A DNA stretch of 13,981 nt from an uncultured Rikenellaceae bacterium (GTDB lineage: Bacteria; Bacteroidota; Bacteroidia; Bacteroidales; Rikenellaceae): NCBI GenBank assembly GCA_947176715.1, contig CAMWRR010000018.1:1-13981 (forward strand). The letters are read 5' to 3'. Below, in pieces: positions 6,814 to 13,981 of the stretch. Each line of letters begins with the position of its first letter. Position 1 is the stretch's first letter. The notes below the pieces were generated by a model. The model saw nothing but the letters and a program-made list of their open reading frames with translations. It was not told the origin of the DNA and did no database searches. The position numbers and the translations under genes were made by a program.

Positions 6814-8439
6814 TCAGAACTTGACACCGAACGTAAGGGCTACATTTCTATCCTTAAATGTGGTGGAGTATTTGGAGTCGCTCACGTAACTCTCGGTTAT
6901 ATAGTCGTTTCCGTCGGGTATCGAGAGGGTGTAGCCGTAATAGTAGGCCGGCGGGGTCTTATAGCGGGCATGCACGTATGCCAGATCGACGAAGACCGTG
7001 CGACCGCGATAGCCCAAGCCTCCCGAGAATGTCTGCACCGTACCGTACTTGTTGTCTATCAGCTTGTTGTTGTTCATCTTGTAGTTATATCCGGCCCGGG
7101 CCATGAATCCGCGCCCCATATTGACCTCGGCACCCACCTTCACCGTACCGGCGGCGCGGTAGTTGTTCCGGAACTCGTCTCTGAGGGTAGCCTCACCGGG
7201 ACGATAGTCTATACCCCTGACATCCATTGTGTTGTACCACGCATGCTCGTAGTCGGCCGACACTATGGCCCGCTTGCCGAACGTGTAGGATACACCGGCC
7301 GTCACTCGAGGGGCGCTTCTGACCTTGTATCTGTTCTTTAGGGCGGGCGAATAGGAGTAGTAGCTCTGGTTGCCCACGAAAAAGTTCTTGTTGTAGGTGG
7401 AGAACTCCTCGTCAACCGACATCACCACGGGGCTGTGCACCGCCGCGCCTATGCGCAACCCGTCCACGGGCTGAAAGGTCATACCGAACTTGACACCCGC
7501 CGAAGTACCGTTCATGTGCAGATTCTGGCGATACTCCGAGTCGAGCAGATCGCCCCTGTTCTCCTGCGGCGTTACCTCACGGTATATGTCGGTCTGGTCG
7601 TAGCCGTAGCTGACTATGTTGAGCGTAAGCCCCATGAATAATTTGTCGGACAGGTTGCCGCCCACAGAGAAGTTGTAGTTGACGGTGCTGCCGCCGGTAA
7701 TGCGGCTCAACGACGGAAGCACTATGTCGCCGTCCAAGAGCGAGCCTACCTGCACACCGTTATCGTCGTAGTAGAACGGGCCGTATCTGACGTAATCCTT
7801 GCCGCCCACGCTGACTATGTCGTTGTCGAATACCAGCCCCGACTGAAAAGCACCAACGGCTCCCCATGCCGAGGCGGGCATATTCTGGTAGCCGTCGTAT
7901 ATGCTGTTGTTATACTTCAACGCATCGGGCAACGTGCCGAAGAGCTGCGCCCCGAACATGTCGGCTATGGAGCTGCGGGTATAGGGCGACGGAGCCTCCG
8001 TACGGCTTCTGAAATTGGCCTGTTGCGATATGGAGAAGCCCACGTTGAGAGCCTTCAGCTTACGGTCGGGATTGCTCAGAGCGTTATATACGAACGAGAA
8101 ATTGGATATGTTGACGTTGTTTTTGGTGGCGCTGCCGGATGCCGACGCGGGCAGAGACAAATTGTTCGTCATACGCTCCGAGAAGCTCTCCGCCTTGCGC
8201 GAGAGCACATATCCGGTGAAAGATGCCTCCGAACGACGATACATACCCAACCCCGCCGGGTTGACGTCGAAAGACGAGGGGTCGGCCCCCAACGAGGTGA
8301 AAGCTCCGCCCATAGCCGCACTGCGGGCCGTAGAGAAGGCTGTGTTGCTCTCGAATATGCGTACCAGCTCGGAGGGATTCTGAGCCGCGGCTATCATGGC
8401 TGTCGCCGACACGACGACGGATAACGCAATCTTTTTCAT
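6814..8439 (-). CDS. OmpP1/FadL-family outer-membrane beta-barrel protein
   Basis: A 541-residue predicted outer-membrane protein. Residues 1-20 (MKKIALSVVVSATAMIAAAQ) form a Sec signal peptide. The mature start carries STARSAAMGGAFTSLGAD followed by PSSFDVNPAGLG (about 36-65), the signature of the OmpP1/FadL-like and PorV-like barrels of Bacteroidetes. The rest alternates polar and hydrophobic residues with many Tyr, Asn and Gly, as in transmembrane beta-strands, and the chain ends in Phe (LTFGVKF), the usual barrel-assembly signal. Relatives transport hydrophobic compounds or help secretion; which applies here cannot be read from the sequence. Such proteins are often mislabelled hemin receptors, and I see nothing haem-specific. 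It lies 27 nt after the Gly/Trp-rich lipoprotein gene, so the two are probably one transcript and may work together at the outer membrane. A strong hairpin follows. Confidence 0.85.
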   Translation of the reverse strand: MKKIALSVVVSATAMIAAAQNPSELVRIFESNTAFSTARSAAMGGAFTSLGADPSSFDVNPAGLGMYRRSEASFTGYVLSRKAESFSERMTNNLSLPASASGSATKNNVNISNFSFVYNALSNPDRKLKALNVGFSISQQANFRSRTEAPSPYTRSSIADMFGAQLFGTLPDALKYNNSIYDGYQNMPASAWGAVGAFQSGLVFDNDIVSVGGKDYVRYGPFYYDDNGVQVGSLLDGDIVLPSLSRITGGSTVNYNFSVGGNLSDKLFMGLTLNIVSYGYDQTDIYREVTPQENRGDLLDSEYRQNLHMNGTSAGVKFGMTFQPVDGLRIGAAVHSPVVMSVDEEFSTYNKNFFVGNQSYYSYSPALKNRYKVRSAPRVTAGVSYTFGKRAIVSADYEHAWYNTMDVRGIDYRPGEATLRDEFRNNYRAAGTVKVGAEVNMGRGFMARAGYNYKMNNNKLIDNKYGTVQTFSGGLGYRGRTVFVDLAYVHARYKTPPAYYYGYTLSIPDGNDYITESYVSDSKYSTTFKDRNVALTFGVKF

Positions 8440-8466
8440 GACGATCTGTAATTTGTCGTATATGTT

Positions 8467-9564
8467 TTACCTGCGGCCGCCTCCGTAAGATGTGCCGCTA
8501 CCGTAAGAGGCGCCGCCACGCGAGACACCTCCGCCTGCGTTGCCGCCGTAGGAGCCGGTGCCGCCACGTCCGAACGAGGAGCCGTTGTCATAACTGCGCG
8601 ACGGGCTGACCGGGGTCCTCACACCGCCGCTGTTGCCGCGGTAATCGGTATTGTTACGCCCGCCACCTATCGACGAGCCGGAGCCGTAACTGTCTCTGAC
8701 ACCGCCACCGTAGATGCTTGTGCCCCTGCCGCCGGCTATGCCGCTGGTGCCGCCGCTCACTACGCCCGATGACGAGGGGCGACGTCCGCTACCGTTGTAG
8801 CTTCCCGCAGACGAACCGCCGTAGCTACCGTTATAACCCGACACCGACGGGCGTCTGTAACTGCCTCCGGCCAAGCCCTGACCGCCCGAAAGCACATTGT
8901 CGCGCCGTCCCGAGCCGTAGATGACACCGCGGTCGTAACCGCCGCCGACCCAATGGTGATGGCCTCCGCCCCAACCCCACCATGGATCGTACCACGGAGT
9001 GTAACCGGGACCGTACCAAGGATTATACCACGGAGAATACCACGGGTTATACCACGACCATGCGGGACCCCACCACGGGTCGTTCCAATAACCGTACCAC
9101 GGATAGCCCCATCCCAACGACAGGGACCAGCCGGGACGATACCACGCCGTGTAGCCGCCCCAGCCGTACCACGACGGTCTCCAGCCCCAGCCGTCGCTGT
9201 AACCTTGTGCATAACCGTTGGAGAAGCCCTCGTTATAGTCGCCGGATATTATGTAGTTGTTGACGGTCACACGCTCCTCGGCGGGGAGATAGGCCGAATC
9301 GACGGTACCGGTCAGACTCTGCTCTATCATGCCGGGATAGTAGTTGTCGAAATCGAGATTGTCGACATACACCTGCGTCTGCCGCCTCGACTCTCTCGGC
9401 TCTTTGGCCGGAAGGGCGGCCGTGCTTTTGCCGTCGGTGTCGTATAGATCGTCCACATAAGCGACCCTCGCGGTAGACGAAAAGGTACATGAGGCGAGCG
9501 TCAGCACCGACACCGCCGCACAAGCGCATACGGTCAGTATTTTCATAATCATCGACTTTTTCAC
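8467..9564 (-). CDS. Trp/Tyr/Gly-rich low-complexity lipoprotein
   Basis: A 365-residue predicted lipoprotein in four parts. Residues 1-26 are a signal ending in the lipobox LASC. Residues 27-118 are an ordinary, partly acidic segment (VYVDNLDFDNYYPGMIEQSLTG). Residues 119-206 are strikingly aromatic, with repeated PWY, PWW and WY units and then GGGHHHW. Residues 207-365 are almost all Gly, Ser, Arg, Asn and Tyr with RGG-like and SYGG motifs, ending GGGRR. The frame opens with GTG at 9564; ATG codons at 9552 and 9546 also fit, and the last gives MKILTVCACAAVSV before the lipobox. Similar W/Y/G-rich lipoproteins occur in Bacteroidales genomes, but I know of no assigned function. The gene is 27 nt upstream of the OmpP1-like gene. 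A cell-surface scaffold or a peptide that associates through aromatic and Arg residues is inference only. Confidence 0.78.
   Translation of the reverse strand: MKKSMIMKILTVCACAAVSVLTLASCTFSSTARVAYVDDLYDTDGKSTAALPAKEPRESRRQTQVYVDNLDFDNYYPGMIEQSLTGTVDSAYLPAEERVTVNNYIISGDYNEGFSNGYAQGYSDGWGWRPSWYGWGGYTAWYRPGWSLSLGWGYPWYGYWNDPWWGPAWSWYNPWYSPWYNPWYGPGYTPWYDPWWGWGGGHHHWVGGGYDRGVIYGSGRRDNVLSGGQGLAGGSYRRPSVSGYNGSYGGSSAGSYNGSGRRPSSSGVVSGGTSGIAGGRGTSIYGGGVRDSYGSGSSIGGGRNNTDYRGNSGGVRTPVSPSRSYDNGSSFGRGGTGSYGGNAGGGVSRGGASYGSGTSYGGGRR
8977..9102 (-). repeat. Imperfect coding repeat of PWY units
   Basis: On the + strand TACCACGG-type units recur every 12 to 24 nt, encoding NPWYSPWYNPWYGP and similar strings in the lipoprotein (about residues 155-196). 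Unit length and spacers vary by whole codons, so the frame is kept. The array is a likely place for replication slippage and length variation between strains. Confidence 0.65.
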
Positions 9565-9574
9565 AAGTTACACT

Positions 9575-9609
9575 CCCCCTTTGTGCCGGGGGCATGGGAG
9601 AATAGCCCC
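9575..9609 (-). promoter_or_regulatory. Leader with two competing hairpins before the lipoprotein gene
   Basis: CCCCC (9575-9579) can pair with GGGGG (9588-9592) across 8 nt, or GGGGC (9589-9593) can pair with GCCCC (9605-9609) across 11 nt. Both use the same G-run, so only one can form at a time. They lie 11 to 45 nt upstream of the GTG start, on the transcript side. This could be a folding switch, remains of a polA terminator (there is no T-run), or chance. No TTTG/TAnnTTTG promoter was found in the 150-nt gap to polA. Confidence 0.35.
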
Positions 9610-9714
9610 TCCTTTTATAACGTACATGCCGGCATCTTTATTTTGTACCGAGGCGCGAACCGTACGTCCGTTCTCTGCAATATGCGTGCCGAAAAGCGTC
9701 CCGTACACTACTAA

Positions 9715-12555
9715 TCAGTGCGCGTCGAGCCATGTCTTGCCGGTGCCCTGCTCCACCTCCAACGGGACGGACAGCTCCACGGCACCCTCCATAGTCTCCT
9801 TTACCAGTAGCTTCACCCTCTCTATCTCATGCGGCGGCACCTCGAGAATAAGCTCGTCGTGCACCTGCAATATTATCTTGGAGCGCAGACCCTCCTGACC
9901 GAGACGGGCATAGAGCCTGTTCATGGCTATCTTGATAATGTCGGCGGCGCTGCCCTGTATGGGCGAGTTGATGGCGTTGCGCTCGGCGAAACCTCTGACC
10001 ACGCTGTTTGAGGATGTTATGTCGGGCAGATAGTTGCGCCTGCCGAACATGGTCTCGGCATAACCTTTGGCCCGCGCCTGCGCCACGGAGTAGTCCATGT
10101 AGCTCTTGACGGCAGGATAGGATGCGAAATAGCCGTCTATCAGCTCTTTGGATTCGACGCGCGAGATGTCGAGGCGCGACGAGAGACCGAACGACGATAT
10201 GCCGTATATGATGCCGAAATTGGCAGTCTTGGCACGACGACGCTCCTCGGAGGTGACCTCGGACACGCTCTTGCCGAATATCTTGGCCGCGGTGGCCGCA
10301 TGTATGTCCTCGCCCTGACGGAACGCCTCGCACAGGGCCTCGTCGCCGCTCAGATGGGCCATTATGCGCAACTCTATCTGGCTGTAATCGGCAGAGAGCA
10401 ACAGATTGTCGCCCTCGGCGATGAATGCCTTGCGTATGTGTCGACCCTGCTCGTCGCGTATGGGTATGTTCTGCAGATTGGGGTTGGCCGAGCTGAGACG
10501 CCCTGTGGTGGTGACGGTCTGGTTATAGGTGGTGTGGATGCGGCCCGTAGCCGGGTCTATCAGCTTGGGCAGAGCCTCCACGTAGGTGGAGAGCAACTTC
10601 CTGACACCTCTGTATTCGAGTATCAGCCCCACTATCTCATGGCGCGACTGCAACGACACCAGATACTCCTCGTCGGTGCGGTACTGCTTGGTCTTGGTCA
10701 TCTTGGGCTTGGGGTCTATCTTTAGCTTCTCGAAAAGCAACTCGCCCAACTGACGTGCCGAATTGATATTGAGGCTACTGTCGCCCGCGATGGAGTAAAT
10801 CTTATCCTCTATTGCCGACAACTCCCCCTTCAGATGTACGGCATACTCGGCAAGAGCGGCGGCATCCACCCTCACACCGGTGCGCTCCATGTCGGCAAGC
10901 ACACGAATGAGCGGCTCCTCCACTTCGAGGTACAAACCTACGAGCCCCTCCTCTTCGAGCCTCCGCCACAGCACCTCTTTCAGCTGCAGTGTTATGTCGG
11001 CATCCTCGGCGGCATACTCGGCCACCACCGCCACGTCCACGTCGGCCATAGAGCGTTGCGAGGCCCCGCTACCTATCAGCTCCTCTATGTGTACTGTCCT
11101 GTAACCCAGATACTTCTCGGCGAGATAGTCCATACCGTGACGCTCGTGGCTCTCGAGAAGATAGTGCACTATCATGGTGTCGATGAGCCTGCCGCCGACA
11201 TTTATGCCGTAGAGGGATAGCACATGCAGGTCGAAACGGATGTTCTGGCCTATCTTGACGATATTGTCGCTCTCCAACAGCGGTTTGAGGGGGGCCAGCA
11301 TGGCGAGCGTACGGTCGCGGTCGTGCGGATCGAGAACTATGTAGTAGGCCTTGTGCGGCTCCACGGCTATGGAGATGCCCACCAGCGAGGTGTGTAGCAT
11401 ATCCAAAGAGGAGGTCTCGGTGTCGAACGCGAACGCCTCCTTGGTAGAGAGCACCGCGGCCAGCTGCGACACTGCGGTGACATCACCGAGGGTGAGATAT
11501 TTATGCTCTGTGGTACGTATGTCGCTCATCTGCCCCCCGTCGAACAACGATGCCGCGGCACCACCGAACAACGACGGCGCGGGGGTATTCTCCTTAACCT
11601 GCCCACGTTCGAGAGCAGGCGGCCTCGTCATGCCCGTGAAGGTCTCGTCGGGAAGGGGCGTCGCACCGCCCGCTTTGGCCTCGCGCTCCCACAGGTCGAG
11701 ATCTTTGAGCAACGAGCCGAAGCCCAGCTCCACGTATATCTCGCGTAACACATCGTACAGAGGCTCCTCTACCGCCAGACGCTCCGGGACGAACTCTATG
11801 GGCACGTCGGTGCGGATGGTAACCAACCGGCGCGACAACAACAACTGCTGGCGACCCGCCTCTATATTCTCTCTCTGTTTGCCCTTGAGGCGGTCTATGT
11901 TGTCGAGGATGCCATCCACCCCGCCGAACTCGTTTATCAGCTTGACGGCGCTCTTCTCGCCTATGCCGGGGACGCCGGGGACATTGTCGGAGCTGTCGCC
12001 CCACAGAGCCAGCAAGTCGATGACCTGAGACGGCGATGCGAAACCGTAGTTATCGCATATATTGCGGCCGCTCACTATCTCAACGCCCGAACCGCTCTTG
12101 CCCGGCTTGTACATGTAGCAGTTGTCGCGCAGGAGCTGTCCGTAATCTTTGTCGGGGGTAACCATATATACCTCGAACCCCTCGTCGGCCGCCTTCATGG
12201 CAACGGTGCCTATCACGTCGTCGGCCTCGTAGCCCGGCACCTCCAAGCAGGGGATACGCATGGCCTCCATGATGCGCTTTATATAGGGCACCGACTTTAT
12301 GATATCCTCAGGAGTATCGCCGCGGTTGGCCTTGTAGGCGGGGAACAGCTCGTGACGGAAATTGCCGCCGGGAGGGTCGAACGCCACCCCGAGATAACCG
12401 GGACGACGATGGCTGACTATGTCGTTTATGAACCGTGTAAAACCGTATATGGCCGAGGTGTTGAGGCCGTCGCGGTTACGCATGGGACGGCCTATGAAGG
12501 CGTAGTAGAACTTGAATATCAACGCGAAAGCGTCTATCAGGTATATCTTTTCCAT
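9715..12555 (-). CDS. polA: DNA polymerase I
   Basis: A full-length 946-residue family A polymerase for gap filling, RNA-primer removal and repair. The 5'-nuclease domain covers about 1-290 (YLIDAFALIFKFYYAF at the start, GYEADDVIGT at 108-117, TPDKDYGQLL at 133-142, GVPGIGEKSA at 194-203). The 3'-5' proofreading domain, about 350-540, keeps its acidic residues: DTE at 378-380, NIRFD at 438-442 and YAAED at 514-518. The polymerase domain has TTTGRLSSANPNLQNIPIR (682-700), motif A DYSQIELR (Asp723), motif B RRRAKTANFGIIYG (772-785, Phe780 on the O-helix) and motif C VHDE (898-901). A Pro/Ala/Gly-rich linker of about 45 residues (295-340) joins the first two domains. All three activities should be intact. 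It lies 150 nt after queD and could use its own weak promoter or read-through. Confidence 0.97.
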   Translation of the reverse strand: MEKIYLIDAFALIFKFYYAFIGRPMRNRDGLNTSAIYGFTRFINDIVSHRRPGYLGVAFDPPGGNFRHELFPAYKANRGDTPEDIIKSVPYIKRIMEAMRIPCLEVPGYEADDVIGTVAMKAADEGFEVYMVTPDKDYGQLLRDNCYMYKPGKSGSGVEIVSGRNICDNYGFASPSQVIDLLALWGDSSDNVPGVPGIGEKSAVKLINEFGGVDGILDNIDRLKGKQRENIEAGRQQLLLSRRLVTIRTDVPIEFVPERLAVEEPLYDVLREIYVELGFGSLLKDLDLWEREAKAGGATPLPDETFTGMTRPPALERGQVKENTPAPSLFGGAAASLFDGGQMSDIRTTEHKYLTLGDVTAVSQLAAVLSTKEAFAFDTETSSLDMLHTSLVGISIAVEPHKAYYIVLDPHDRDRTLAMLAPLKPLLESDNIVKIGQNIRFDLHVLSLYGINVGGRLIDTMIVHYLLESHERHGMDYLAEKYLGYRTVHIEELIGSGASQRSMADVDVAVVAEYAAEDADITLQLKEVLWRRLEEEGLVGLYLEVEEPLIRVLADMERTGVRVDAAALAEYAVHLKGELSAIEDKIYSIAGDSSLNINSARQLGELLFEKLKIDPKPKMTKTKQYRTDEEYLVSLQSRHEIVGLILEYRGVRKLLSTYVEALPKLIDPATGRIHTTYNQTVTTTGRLSSANPNLQNIPIRDEQGRHIRKAFIAEGDNLLLSADYSQIELRIMAHLSGDEALCEAFRQGEDIHAATAAKIFGKSVSEVTSEERRRAKTANFGIIYGISSFGLSSRLDISRVESKELIDGYFASYPAVKSYMDYSVAQARAKGYAETMFGRRNYLPDITSSNSVVRGFAERNAINSPIQGSAADIIKIAMNRLYARLGQEGLRSKIILQVHDELILEVPPHEIERVKLLVKETMEGAVELSVPLEVEQGTGKTWLDAH

Positions 12556-12644
12556 TGGGATTATAGGATTTCGTCCGACATTTTACAGCCCCGGCAACAG
12601 CAACACGATCTCTTACATCAAGGGGTGTCTCCGGCATTATTTGC

Positions 12645-12652
12645 GAAAGTTA
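12645..12652 (-). promoter_or_regulatory. Possible -7 element for polA
   Basis: On the - strand TAACTTTC followed by GCAAA resembles the TAACTTTGCAAA of the promoter at 6709 but has a C where the consensus has G, and no TTTG lies at the right distance upstream. About 90 nt before the polA ATG. Weak candidate. Confidence 0.28.
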
Positions 12653-12663
12653 CGGCACCCATA

Positions 12664-12699
12664 CCGTCACGGCAGGTCCATGTCCGCTACGAGTGACGG
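12664..12699 (-). other. Inverted repeat just after queD
   Basis: CCGTCAC (12664-12670) and GTGACGG (12693-12699) are perfect 7-bp arms around 22 nt, starting 7 nt after the queD stop. With no T-run behind it and a large loop it is a poor intrinsic terminator. It may stabilise the 3' end of the ispF-queD message or weaken read-through into polA. Confidence 0.35.
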
Positions 12700-12705
12700 A
12701 GAGCC

Positions 12706-13143
12706 TCAGTTGTCATCGCAATACCACTCGGCATAGGATGTTGCCGTCTCGTGCAGGCGTATGTGGTGCAACGTCACGCCGTCCGGGAGCTCCGCGGCTA
12801 TCCACTCGGCGAAACGGGCTATCATGTTCTCGCAGGTGGGCTGCCAGTCGGTAAGTATCAGCTTGCCGTCGTAGCTGCCTATGCGACGCTCGAAATCGTC
12901 CCGACGCATCACCAGCGCATGGTCGAAAGGCTCCACTATGAGGCGGTTCACTATGCGCTTGAGGTCGCCGAAGTCCATCACCATGCCCCTCTTGGGGTCG
13001 TCGTCGCGGTCGGAGGGGATGCCGGCAACCGTCACGAAGAGGCGATAGGAGTGTCCGTGAATATTGCGGCACAGACCGTCGTAACCACCCAAGGCATGGG
13101 CCGTCTCGAACGAGAACTCTTTGGTTAGCCTTATCTTGCTCAT
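12706..13143 (-). CDS. queD: 6-carboxytetrahydropterin synthase (QueD/PTPS family)
   Basis: A 145-residue member of the PTPS/QueD fold. It should convert 7,8-dihydroneopterin triphosphate to 6-carboxy-5,6,7,8-tetrahydropterin, an early step to preQ0 and queuosine in tRNA. Zinc ligands are His16 (FETAHAL) and His29 and His31 (NIHGHSY). The catalytic Cys25 stands in the QueD-type spacing C-x3-HGH. Further family marks are MDFGDLK (56-62), DHALV (74-78, catalytic His), PTCEN (102-106) and HETATSYAEW (131-140) with the substrate-anchoring Glu. Cys-x3-HGH and the short length favour QueD over a true 6-pyruvoyl-tetrahydropterin synthase. The ATG lies 2 nt after the ispF stop, so the two are co-transcribed and probably coupled. 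queC, queE and queF are not in this window. Confidence 0.92.
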   Translation of the reverse strand: MSKIRLTKEFSFETAHALGGYDGLCRNIHGHSYRLFVTVAGIPSDRDDDPKRGMVMDFGDLKRIVNRLIVEPFDHALVMRRDDFERRIGSYDGKLILTDWQPTCENMIARFAEWIAAELPDGVTLHHIRLHETATSYAEWYCDDN

Positions 13144-13145
13144 AA

Positions 13146-13643
13146 CTAAGACACTATCGTCAGCAACACAACAACGGAGGCATCTATACCCTCGCCGCTA
13201 CCCACAAAGCCCATCCCCTCGCACGTGGTGGCCTTTATAGACACATCGCCTACCGAACAGCCGAGCAGAGAGGCCATCGTGCGGCGCATCTCGGGCACGT
13301 ATGCGCCTATCTTGGGACGCTCCAGCCTCAGCATGGCATCGACGTTGCTCACGCTGTAGCCGTGTTTCTTCGCCATATCCACGCACTGTTTCAACAGCTT
13401 CTTGCTGTCTATGCCCTTGAAATCGTCAGACGTGTCGGGAAAGTGGGTGCCTATGTCGCCGAGAGCCAACGCCCCGAGCATGGCGTCGCACAGGGCGTGC
13501 AACAGCACATCGCCGTCCGAGTGGGCCACCTCGCCCCTGTCCGACTCTATCTTGACGCCGCCTACCCACAGCTCGCGACCCTCGCTCAGACGGTGGACAT
13601 CATATCCGTAACCTATTCTTATCGGTTGCATATATCGTTTCAT
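13146..13643 (-). CDS. ispF: 2-C-methyl-D-erythritol 2,4-cyclodiphosphate synthase
   Basis: A 165-residue IspF, the fifth enzyme of the MEP route to isopentenyl diphosphate. It cyclises CDP-methylerythritol 2-phosphate and releases CMP; the family is a trimer. The metal site is visible: RIGYGYDVHRL with Asp15 and His17, and HSDGDVLLHALCDA with His41 and His49. DIGTHFPDT follows at 63-71. The C-terminal nucleotide-binding stretch is KATTCEGMGFVGSGEGIDA (137-155), where Cys and Gly replace the common Thr and Lys of KATTTEKLGF, a mild variation. The ATG at 13643 fits the promoter; an ATG at 13631 would give MQPIRIGYGY, which is nearer the family's usual start, so the exact start is open. It is the first gene of a two-gene unit with queD. 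Confidence 0.96.
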   Translation of the reverse strand: MKRYMQPIRIGYGYDVHRLSEGRELWVGGVKIESDRGEVAHSDGDVLLHALCDAMLGALALGDIGTHFPDTSDDFKGIDSKKLLKQCVDMAKKHGYSVSNVDAMLRLERPKIGAYVPEMRRTMASLLGCSVGDVSIKATTCEGMGFVGSGEGIDASVVVLLTIVS

Positions 13644-13663
13644 TAATTATGTACGCGATTATC

Positions 13664-13694
13664 TAAACGACCCCATATTGACTGTGGCCGTTTA
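13664..13694. other. Inverted repeat at the ispF transcription start
   Basis: TAAACG (13664-13669) and CGTTTA (13689-13694) are perfect 6-bp arms 19 nt apart, touching the -7 box of the ispF promoter and spanning the likely transcription start. The placement would suit a repressor site, or the 5' end of a leader hairpin; it may also be chance. Confidence 0.3.
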
Positions 13695-13727
13695 CAAAGA
13701 TAACGCTTTTTCCGGATAGGAACCAAA
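13695..13727 (-). promoter_or_regulatory. Bacteroidetes-type promoter for ispF-queD
   Basis: On the - strand, TTTG (13724-13727) precedes TATCTTTG (13695-13702) by 21 nt, an exact match to both boxes of the Bacteroidetes consensus. Expected transcription start is near 13688, giving a leader of about 45 nt before the ispF ATG. Confidence 0.82.
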
Positions 13728-13981
13728 CGGAATGCGGGGAAACGACCGTTGCTTTTTATCGCATGTTTTTTATTTAGCGGAGTGCATTGGGAAGTGTTTG
13801 ATTATCTTATCTGATGGTACTTTTCGCTCCGCTCGGGCCGGCTATACGGACGCAAATGTTCAGCTAATGCGCATACCTCCAAACACGAAGCACCGCACCG
13901 TCTCGCAAATAAATTACACGGAGGTGCGGCCCGAACGTCTGCGAAAAAGTTCCCTTTGCCCGGCCCGAACGTCAGCGGAAA
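13728..13981. other. Non-coding right edge
   Basis: With the ispF promoter region this makes more than 330 nt without a gene. I see no convincing reading frame or RNA gene. A TTTG (13797-13800) and TACTTTTC (13818-13825) 17 nt apart resemble a + strand promoter but the spacing is short. Short repeats lie near the end and are listed separately. Confidence 0.5.
13928..13977. repeat. Short direct repeat at the right edge
   Basis: GGCCCGAACGTCTGCG (13928-13943) and GGCCCGAACGTCAGCG (13962-13977) differ at one base and start 34 nt apart. A more degenerate inverted relative, CGCTCCGCTCGGGCCG, lies at 13825-13840. The array may continue beyond the window. Confidence 0.6.

Noticed and set aside
9626..9635. 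ATGCCGGCAT palindrome downstream of polA as a terminator.
   Set aside because: No room for a loop with a stable stem and no T-run; short palindromes of this kind are common at this base composition.
1..13981. Mobile elements, CRISPR arrays, tRNA or rRNA genes, toxin-antitoxin or defence genes.
   Set aside because: None seen: no transposase or integrase motifs, no regular spacer-repeat array, no cloverleaf sequence, and nearly all coding space is accounted for by housekeeping or envelope genes.

Overview
The window looks like a chromosomal segment of a Bacteroidales bacterium. Protein families point that way: a DUF4270 lipoprotein, a one-domain glycogen/starch synthase-like protein, a Cbp1-family coiled-coil lipoprotein and an OmpP1/FadL-type barrel. 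So do two promoters of Bacteroidetes form (TTTG ... TAnnTTTG) and the lack of Shine-Dalgarno sequences. GC content is in the mid-50s percent by eye, and PolA resembles what I remember of Rikenellaceae/Alistipes-like sequences, but the genus cannot be settled here. Isoleucine codons are mostly ATA, which is odd at this GC content.

Layout. At the left edge (1-836, + strand) lies the 3' part of an EF-hand plus leucine-rich-repeat protein whose frame is broken by two stop codons. Everything else is on the - strand, so it is listed in transcription order from the right. The right edge (13728-13981) is non-coding with short degenerate repeats. A strong promoter (13695-13727) drives ispF and queD, separated by 2 nt (isoprenoid precursors; 7-deazaguanine/queuosine). 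polA follows, a full three-domain DNA polymerase I. Next comes an envelope pair: a lipoprotein with a Trp/Tyr/Pro-rich then Gly/Ser-rich body, and 27 nt later an OmpP1/FadL-like outer-membrane barrel that ends in a long hairpin terminator. About 10 bp past that hairpin a second strong promoter starts a unit of GT5-like protein, DUF4270 lipoprotein (overlapping) and topA, closed by a textbook terminator. A Cbp1-family coiled-coil lipoprotein with its own terminator ends convergently against the broken LRR gene.

Functionally the window mixes housekeeping genes (topA, polA, ispF, queD) with Bacteroidetes cell-envelope genes. I see no tRNA, rRNA, CRISPR array, transposase or recognisable defence system, and no strong case for a new multi-gene system. 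The items most worth a second look are the doubly interrupted EF-hand/LRR gene, the low-complexity lipoprotein with its barrel partner and structured leader, the one-domain GT5 protein lacking its usual substrate motif, and the ATA codon preference.
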